Part shown: positions 43,267 to 46,954 of the stretch, piece after piece
How positions within the stretch are numbered: position 1 is the first letter of the stretch
How the letters are laid out: every line of letters starts with the position of its first letter
DNA from: Terriglobia bacterium
GTDB lineage: Bacteria > Acidobacteriota > Terriglobia > UBA7540
DNA: 46,954 nucleotides
Assembly: GCA_030038235.1 (NCBI GenBank)
Contig: JASHPE010000006.1
Coordinates: forward strand, 1 to 46,954
Direction of reading: 5' to 3'
The notes under the pieces: model-generated
What the model was told of the DNA's origin: nothing
Databases searched by the model: none
The model's input: the letters and a program-made list of their open reading frames with translations, nothing else
Program-made: the position numbers and the translations under genes

Positions 43267-44862
43267 ATGAGCAAGCGTGGCCTATTACCGGCAATTGTGA
43301 TCGCTGTGACGCTGGGCGTTGGAATCCTGATTGGGACGATCGTCTCGCGCGGGGTGCGCGCGGCACGGCCGTTTCACCCCGAAGCGAAGCTTCTCGGTGA
43401 GCCCTCGCCGACCGAGCTTTCGGAATCGTTCGCCCGCGTGGCCGATCGGGTCGATCCTGCGGTGGTGAACATCAAGACCGAAAGCGACGTGCGCGTATCG
43501 CGCCACAAACCGGGCGCTCACGAGAATCCGAACGATGATGGGGACGGCGACGGCGACGACACGCCGTTTGAGGGCTTCTTCGATCACTTCTTCCACTTCG
43601 GTGGTCCTCCGGGAACCATTCCTGAGACGAGTCTCGGCTCCGGCGTCATTCTCGATCCCTCGGGTTTCATCCTGACCAACTGCCACGTGATCATGCGCGA
43701 TTCCAGCAATCAGCCGGTGGACCGCATGCGCGTGTTCCTCTCCGACGACGACGACACGTCGAAGGGTCATCCGGCGCGCATCGTGGGATTTGATCGCTGG
43801 ACGGACCTGGCCGTGATCAAGATCGATCCGCCGAAGCCGCTGGCGACCGCCACGATGGGCAATTCGGACACGGTCCGCGTGGGCGACTGGGCGCTCGCCA
43901 TCGGCAGCCCGTTTGGCCTGAATTCCACAGTGACGGCCGGCATCATCAGCGCCAAAGGGCGCGGCATTGAGCCGGGCCGCGAAGGCGAGTTCAAGCATTT
44001 CATCCAGACCGATGCGGCCATCAATCCCGGCAACAGCGGAGGTCCGCTGGTGAACCTGGGCGGGCAGGTGATCGGCATCAACACGGCGATCGCAACGCAG
44101 CGCGACGCCTATGACGGCGTGGGATTCGCGATCCCGTCGAACACCGCGCGCGAGATTTACAACGACCTCGTCAGCACCGGGCAGGTGCGCCGCGGCGCCA
44201 TTGGCGTGTCGTTCGTGAACGGCCGCAACCAGGCGGTGCTTGAAGCGATGGGTACGGAGCACGGCGTGGTGATCGAGAGCGTGGGCGCCGATACGCCCGC
44301 CGAGCACGCGGGACTGCGCCTGGGCGACATCATCACGGCGGTCGACTCCAAGCCGACGCCGACCGGCGACGATCTGCTGGGCCTGATTTCCGAGGCCAAC
44401 CCGGGGTCGCGCCTGAGGGTGAACTATCTGCGCGACGGCAAGCCCCAGCAAACCGACCTGACCGTCGGCGACTGGAACAAGATCGTGGGCGAGAACGACG
44501 GTCCGGCGCCCAAGCCCGTAGTGGCCACGCCCGCATCGGCCGACGGCGGCAGCAAGGGCGGGCTTGGCCTTACAGTGAAGAATCTCACTACTGACCAGGC
44601 ACGCGCCATCGCGCGTGACCTGCGACTTACGAGTCCGGAAGGCGTGGTTGTGACCGATGCGCGCCTGGGCAGCTTCGCCGATGATCTGGGCTTGGCGCGC
44701 TTTGACGTGATCTTGACCATGAATCATCAACCGGTGCTCTCCGTGGACGACTTCAATCGCATCGAGTCTGGACTTAAATCCGGCCAAAGCGTGTTGTTCC
44801 TCGTGGCGCGCGAGAGTGATACAGGTTTCACCACGCAGTTTGTGGCTGACAAACTGCCGTAG
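43267..44862 (+). CDS. HtrA/DegP-like periplasmic serine protease
   Basis: A 531-residue envelope protease for damaged proteins. An N-terminal signal anchor (LLPAIVIAVTLGVGILIGTI) is followed by a trypsin-like domain with the triad in FILTNCHVIM (His), DRWTDLAVIKID (Asp) and INPGNSGGPLV (Ser). TNCHV replaces the more usual TNxHV. Two PDZ domains follow: one around VVIESVGADTPAEHAGLRLG and a second around VVVTDARLGSFADDLGLARF. An acidic linker (NDDGDGDGDDTPFEGF) occupies residues 87-104. The ATG at 43267 is preferred over the TTG two codons upstream. Confidence 0.93.
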   Translation: MSKRGLLPAIVIAVTLGVGILIGTIVSRGVRAARPFHPEAKLLGEPSPTELSESFARVADRVDPAVVNIKTESDVRVSRHKPGAHENPNDDGDGDGDDTPFEGFFDHFFHFGGPPGTIPETSLGSGVILDPSGFILTNCHVIMRDSSNQPVDRMRVFLSDDDDTSKGHPARIVGFDRWTDLAVIKIDPPKPLATATMGNSDTVRVGDWALAIGSPFGLNSTVTAGIISAKGRGIEPGREGEFKHFIQTDAAINPGNSGGPLVNLGGQVIGINTAIATQRDAYDGVGFAIPSNTAREIYNDLVSTGQVRRGAIGVSFVNGRNQAVLEAMGTEHGVVIESVGADTPAEHAGLRLGDIITAVDSKPTPTGDDLLGLISEANPGSRLRVNYLRDGKPQQTDLTVGDWNKIVGENDGPAPKPVVATPASADGGSKGGLGLTVKNLTTDQARAIARDLRLTSPEGVVVTDARLGSFADDLGLARFDVILTMNHQPVLSVDDFNRIESGLKSGQSVLFLVARESDTGFTTQFVADKLP

Positions 44863-44865
44863 GAA

Positions 44866-44897
44866 GCAGATTCTTCGATTCGTCGCGAAGGATCTGC
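44866..44897 (+). terminator. Hairpin after the HtrA gene
   Basis: GCAGATTCTTCG (44866-44877) pairs with CGAAGGATCTGC (44886-44897) with one T-G wobble and an eight-base loop. No T tract follows. The arms resemble the CAGATTCTTCGCTCC motif at the end of the 17212 element, so this may be a repeat remnant that also acts as a terminator. Confidence 0.42.
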
Positions 44898-44958
44898 ATT
44901 GCGTCTTAGGAAGAAGTATGAGTGCCGAGCGTGAAATCCCGGGAGGAGAGAGTCGAGG

Positions 44959-45636
44959 ATGAGTGTTGGTCAACGGCGAGCGCTGGTTCTGGGCTTGGCG
45001 GTCGGATTCCTCGTAGGAGCGCGTCAAACGCCCGCACAAGCCGCGGCATCGACCACGACCAAGGGCGCGACTTCGCGCCGAACGCATCCCATCAGCGCGT
45101 CCTCCGCCGCCCACAAAACGGGGAAACGGACGGCTACCCATAGACGGTCATCCTCCAAGACGCACGCCGCCAAGAGCGCGCCTGGCGGAGCTCACAAGAC
45201 ATTGACGGTCAGCCGCAAGGGCAGGGGCCGCAAAGCGAAGCCCCGCCGATCGACCGCATATACGCGTCTGGCGCGGATGCAAATGGACCCGGCGCGCGTG
45301 GAAAGCATCCAGCAGGCTCTGATCAACTCCGGAGCGTATCATGGCGCGCCGACCGGCCAGTGGGACGCGCAGACTCGCGACGCCATGGCGCGCTATCAGA
45401 CAGCCAATGGATTCGGCGTGACCGGCCTTCCCGACGCGAAGTCCTTGATGAAGCTCGGGCTGGGGCCTCATCCCTTGCCCGCAGAGCTGAATAAAGCCCC
45501 GGCCAGCGCTGCCGTCGATCCGGCCGGGTCGGCGGGAATCGCCCCTGCTGAGCCGGCCGCCACTCCCGCAAACAAGTCCGGACCTGGTTCCGCCGATCCG
45601 GCCGTCGCGCCTCACCCGGGCGGCGGCAGAGGCTAG
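44959..45636 (+). CDS. Exported peptidoglycan-binding protein
   Basis: A 225-residue protein with a signal peptide (RALVLGLAVGFLVGARQTPAQ), then about 80 residues of Lys/Arg/Ser/Ala-rich linker, very basic and low in complexity. A PG_binding_1-type domain follows near residues 112-170 (ARVESIQQALINSGAYHGAP, then TRDAMARYQTANGFGVTGLP). An Ala/Pro-rich tail ends the protein. It probably binds the cell wall; no catalytic domain is present. It lies 96 bases after HtrA and may share its transcript. Start at 44959 with a GAGGAT context. Confidence 0.8.
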   Translation: MSVGQRRALVLGLAVGFLVGARQTPAQAAASTTTKGATSRRTHPISASSAAHKTGKRTATHRRSSSKTHAAKSAPGGAHKTLTVSRKGRGRKAKPRRSTAYTRLARMQMDPARVESIQQALINSGAYHGAPTGQWDAQTRDAMARYQTANGFGVTGLPDAKSLMKLGLGPHPLPAELNKAPASAAVDPAGSAGIAPAEPAATPANKSGPGSADPAVAPHPGGGRG

Positions 45637-45772
45637 AGATCTAGCTTCTAGGGAATACCCCGGGATGGATGAGGCGGCGCGCGCCTTACACATCGCTCAA
45701 TCACCCGACCACAAATTGCAAATCATCCGATGGCAAGAGTCCGATTGGGCTGCGCGCAGGGATGCCGTTGCG

Positions 45773-46954
45773 CTACCGGGCTGCGTCAATCTTGCAAGCC
45801 TCAGGGTACTGCCGAGGCTCGTATGCACAAAACGGCTCTTCATCGAGGAAGTCACCGGTGGCTGCGTAGGCCCTGGCACGGCAACCCATGCAGACGTTGC
45901 GGAACTCGCAGGCGCCGCACTTTCCTTGCAGATTGCCGGTCTCGCGCAACGCCAGGAAAACCGGGGCGCGTTGCCAGATCCCGGCAAAGGACTGTTGGTT
46001 CAGGTTGCCCGCGGAGACCGGCAGGTAGCCGCAAGGGTAGACCTCTCCCTGATGGGAGATGAAACAGACGCCCGTCCCCGCCAGGCACCCTTTGGTCATC
46101 GCATGCCAAGCGCCGGGATGGCGCGCCTGAGGCTTCTCCTGGAGCTGCGGCCCGGCGGTAGTCCTACCGACAGAGCCTAATCCGATAGGCTCTCTTCCAG
46201 ACGATACCGAGGACCGCGTCGGGGCGCCCGAATGATCGCCTGAGCGCCGCTCGGCAGCGCGCCGCTGCCGCAGCACCCGGAAGTAGTGAGGCGCGCACGT
46301 CGCCTTCAGCTCAATCCCCCCTTCCAGCGACCGGTCGTAGAGCCAGTTCAGAATCTTCTCGTACTCGCCGGCCGGAACCATTTGCTCGGCCGCGATGTTC
46401 ACGCCGCAGCCTACGGGCACCAGGAGAAACGTGTGTAACGCCTCGGCTCCGAGCTCCCTCGCCAGCTTCAAGACCGCCGGCAATTGGTGGGCATTGTGCC
46501 GCGCGATGGTCATGTTGATCTGCATCGACATTCCGAGCGTGCGGAGATTCCGAAACCCGCGAAGGGCCGCGTCGAAGGCGCCGGGAACTCCACGGAATGA
46601 ATCGTGGGTGGCGGCGTCGGCGCCATCCAGGCTGATGGATACCCGCCGCACGCCGGAGTCCACCACCCGGCGCGCCACATGGGCTGACATCAGCGTGCCA
46701 TTCGTCGCCAGGGCTACCCGCAAGCCGCGGCGCGAGGCATGGCTTGCGAGCTCGAAGATGTCCGGCCGATATAGCGGTTCGCCTCCGCTCAGAATCAGGA
46801 TGGGTGACGCAAACTGCGCGATCTCGTCGATCAGGGCGACCGCCTTGCCGCTGGACAGGTCGGTTGGCGAAGCGAGTTCAGTCGCGCTGGCACGGCAATG
46901 GATACAGCGCAAATTGCAGCCGGTGGTGACTTCCCAAAAGACAAGCCGCGGTTT
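45773..46954 (-). CDS. Radical SAM/SPASM protein, AhbD-like (5' end outside the window)
   Basis: Predicted radical SAM enzyme resembling AhbD/NirJ-type heme-pathway proteins. Reading to the window edge gives VTTGCNLRCIHCRAS, so the complete CxxxCxxC iron-sulphur site is present and the gene starts beyond 46954. ILILSGGEPLYRPDIF and VSISLDGADAATHDSFRGVP follow. The C-terminal SPASM domain has TKGCLAGTGVCFISHQGEVY, CGYLPVSAGN and CGACEFRNVCMGCRARAYA. About 50 residues (RRAAERRSGDHSG to QARHPGAW) separate the LKATCAPHYFRVLRQR segment from HAMTKGC, where relatives are nearly contiguous; part of this insert is encoded by two tandem hairpins. Substrate assignment is tentative. It converges on the peptidoglycan-binding gene. 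Confidence 0.82.
   Translation of the reverse strand, partial: KPRLVFWEVTTGCNLRCIHCRASATELASPTDLSSGKAVALIDEIAQFASPILILSGGEPLYRPDIFELASHASRRGLRVALATNGTLMSAHVARRVVDSGVRRVSISLDGADAATHDSFRGVPGAFDAALRGFRNLRTLGMSMQINMTIARHNAHQLPAVLKLARELGAEALHTFLLVPVGCGVNIAAEQMVPAGEYEKILNWLYDRSLEGGIELKATCAPHYFRVLRQRRAAERRSGDHSGAPTRSSVSSGREPIGLGSVGRTTAGPQLQEKPQARHPGAWHAMTKGCLAGTGVCFISHQGEVYPCGYLPVSAGNLNQQSFAGIWQRAPVFLALRETGNLQGKCGACEFRNVCMGCRARAYAATGDFLDEEPFCAYEPRQYPEACKIDAAR
46156..46193. repeat. Two tandem hairpins inside the radical SAM gene
   Basis: CGGTA (46156-46160) pairs with TACCG (46165-46169) around GTCC. AGAGCCTA (46172-46179) pairs perfectly with TAGGCTCT (46186-46193) around ATCCGA. They lie in the stretch that encodes the extra Ser/Gly/Arg-rich segment of the protein, and the reading frame is kept. 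Confidence 0.7.

Noticed and set aside
43285-45141. 618-codon minus-strand frame opposite the HtrA gene
   Set aside because: Arg/His-rich mirror of a well-supported protease; it spans a gene boundary on the other strand and has no domain.

Overview
The window looks like a chromosomal segment of a GC-rich member of the Acidobacteriota. The main pointers are a VWFA-related protein of the acidobacterial type (5.4-7.0 kb), two GloVer tandem-repeat proteins (21.4 and 35.9 kb), many Tat-exported sugar enzymes, and numerous short GC-rich inverted repeats between genes and inside them. This assignment rests on gene-family recognition, not on a database search. I see no rRNA, tRNA, CRISPR array, integrase or IS transposase.

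Layout. 0-5.3 kb, plus strand: proB-proA (translationally coupled), an aldehyde dehydrogenase behind a good promoter, then a sugar-phosphate epimerase coupled to a Tat-signal protein. 5.4-17.2 kb, minus strand: a colinear carbohydrate-use cluster read from 17.2 kb down, consisting of a GH38 alpha-mannosidase-like enzyme, glucosamine-6-phosphate deaminase, a Tat-exported Gfo/Idh/MocA oxidoreductase, a large secreted esterase, a Tat-exported epimerase and a VWFA-related protein. It reads as uptake and breakdown of complex, partly acylated, amino-sugar or mannose-bearing glycans. 17.2-23.6 kb: repeat-rich accessory DNA carrying a tail-fibre-like or beta-helix secreted protein whose N-terminal part is split by three single-base frameshifts, then a GloVer protein, then two repeat arrays. 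23.6-29.1 kb, plus strand: a small lipoprotein-like protein, a DegT-type aminotransferase, and a three-gene exopolysaccharide-type module (outer-membrane beta-barrel, ExeA-like AAA ATPase, BY-type tyrosine kinase) behind a near-consensus promoter and a structured leader.

29.2-35.5 kb, minus strand: housekeeping genes ddl, arginase, asnS, an epimerase and gamma-glutamyltransferase. 35.6-41.3 kb: a second accessory block that begins inside a pair of inverted copies of one repeat. It holds a second GloVer protein, an XRE regulator with a candidate operator, a small exported protein, Smr-domain and Sel1-repeat proteins, an orphan HEAGH (M41-like) metalloprotease-like protein and a decayed UPF0175/PIN toxin-antitoxin pair. 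41.4-47 kb: a zinc-ribbon membrane protein, an EamA transporter, an HtrA protease, a peptidoglycan-binding protein and an AhbD-like radical SAM protein running off the right edge.

The most unusual theme is short twin-hairpin or tandem repeats sitting in frame inside otherwise intact enzymes (esterase, gamma-glutamyltransferase, radical SAM protein), with related elements at many gene junctions. The second theme is clustered single-base frameshifts confined to accessory genes.
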